6,602 nucleotides of DNA from Wenzhouxiangella sp. GTDB taxonomy: Bacteria > Pseudomonadota > Gammaproteobacteria > Xanthomonadales > Wenzhouxiangellaceae. The stretch's first letter is position 1; each line of letters starts with the position of its first letter. Shown here one piece after another: positions 6,235-6,602 of this stretch. The notes below the pieces were generated by a model. The model saw only the letters and a program-made list of their open reading frames with translations, did not search any database and was not told the origin of the DNA. The stretch is taken from positions 1-6,602 of the forward strand of contig SKKV01000243.1 of NCBI GenBank assembly GCA_007123575.1, in the 5' to 3' direction. Position numbers and translations under genes: made by a program.

Positions 6235-6246
6235 AGCTGGTCAGCC
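6229..6246. terminator. Hairpin containing both convergent stop codons
   Basis: GGCTGA at 6229-6234 and TCAGCC at 6241-6246 are a perfect 6-bp inverted repeat around AGCTGG. The TGA of argE' is in the left arm and the stop of the opposing gene is in the right arm. The position fits a shared bidirectional end, but the stem is short and there are no T-runs. Confidence 0.3.
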
Positions 6247-6602
6247 GATCACGTCGCCAAGCGCGGCATCCGGGACGACATAGGAGGTCATCAGCAGCGG
6301 GTCCTGCCATTCGAGCATGTCGGGAAAGCGGGCGGGGAGAATCTCGACGGCGAAAATTTCCTGTACCCCGTCCTCGAAGCGCAGGAAGGCCAGGGTTTCG
6401 CCGGTCTGCCAGTTGACCACCCAGACGCCGCACTGCCGCTCTTGCTCGGCCAGGCGCTCGACCAGCGGAAAGCCGCTGAATACGGCGCTTTCGCGAACCT
6501 GCGACAAGCCGATGAAGGCCAGCGGCCCAATAAAGGCCAGGCCACGGGTAAAGCCGGGCAGGGTTGCTATGGTTTGCCATTGACCGCTGGCCGGGTCGAC
6601 CC
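6241..6602 (-). CDS. TIGR03032/DUF4915-family protein, C-terminal part (runs off right edge)
   Basis: The minus frame is open from the right edge to a stop at 6241-6243, giving 119 visible residues: the C-terminus of a longer protein. Its blocks match what I recall of the TIGR03032 (DUF4915) family: VDPASGQW, LPGFTRGLAFIGPLAFIGLS, QVRESAVFSGFPLVERL, CGVWVVNWQTGETLAFLRFE and DGVQEIFAVEILPARFPDML, followed by a short tail. The repeated 'GQW...LAFIG...CGVWVV...GETLAFLRFE' pattern suggests beta-propeller-like strands. No biochemical function is known to me for the family; members often occur near sulfotransferase or TPR proteins. It converges on argE' with six bases between the stops and is not part of the arginine pathway by sequence. 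An in-frame TTG at 6507 is internal, as similarity continues upstream to the edge. Confidence 0.85.
   Translation of the reverse strand, partial: VDPASGQWQTIATLPGFTRGLAFIGPLAFIGLSQVRESAVFSGFPLVERLAEQERQCGVWVVNWQTGETLAFLRFEDGVQEIFAVEILPARFPDMLEWQDPLLMTSYVVPDAALGDVIG

Overview
The window is high-GC, densely coding DNA. It most resembles a gammaproteobacterium of the Xanthomonadales/Lysobacterales or a close relative such as Wenzhouxiangella-type bacteria. The best clue is the arginine route: it encodes an N-acetylornithine carbamoyltransferase (AOTCase), a xanthomonad-type argininosuccinate synthase and an M20 deacetylase. Together these specify the pathway acetylornithine -> acetylcitrulline -> citrulline -> argininosuccinate, instead of the usual ornithine carbamoyltransferase route. 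The taxonomic call is recalled from family knowledge and was not searched.

Layout: (1) 1-1465, minus strand: N-terminal part of an exported two-component-regulator-type beta-propeller protein, open at the left edge. (2) A divergent intergenic region of about 125 bp. (3) 1591-2595, plus: AOTCase (argF'). (4) 2635-3498, minus: a secreted, cysteine-rich formylglycine-generating-enzyme-like (FGE/SUMF1-fold) protein that lacks the catalytic cysteines. It sits between argF' and argG in the opposite direction. (5) 3499-3820: a non-coding stretch of about 320 bp with a spaced 10-bp inverted repeat and an AT-rich, promoter-like patch before argG. (6) 3821-5017, plus: argG. (7) 5018-5140: a striking palindromic intergenic element with 8-nt internal periodicity. 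(8) 5164-6234, plus: M20 deacetylase, probably N-acetylcitrulline deacetylase (argE'). (9) 6241-6602, minus: C-terminal 119 residues of a TIGR03032/DUF4915-family protein, converging on argE' with a 6-bp gap.

The three arg genes carry out consecutive steps: ArgF' carbamoylates N-acetylornithine, ArgE' removes the acetyl group from N-acetylcitrulline, and ArgG joins citrulline to aspartate. The cluster is broken by the antisense FGE-like gene, and no other arg gene follows argE' inside the window. I see no defence system, mobile-element gene, tRNA, rRNA or CRISPR array. The least explained sequence is the palindromic element between argG and argE'.
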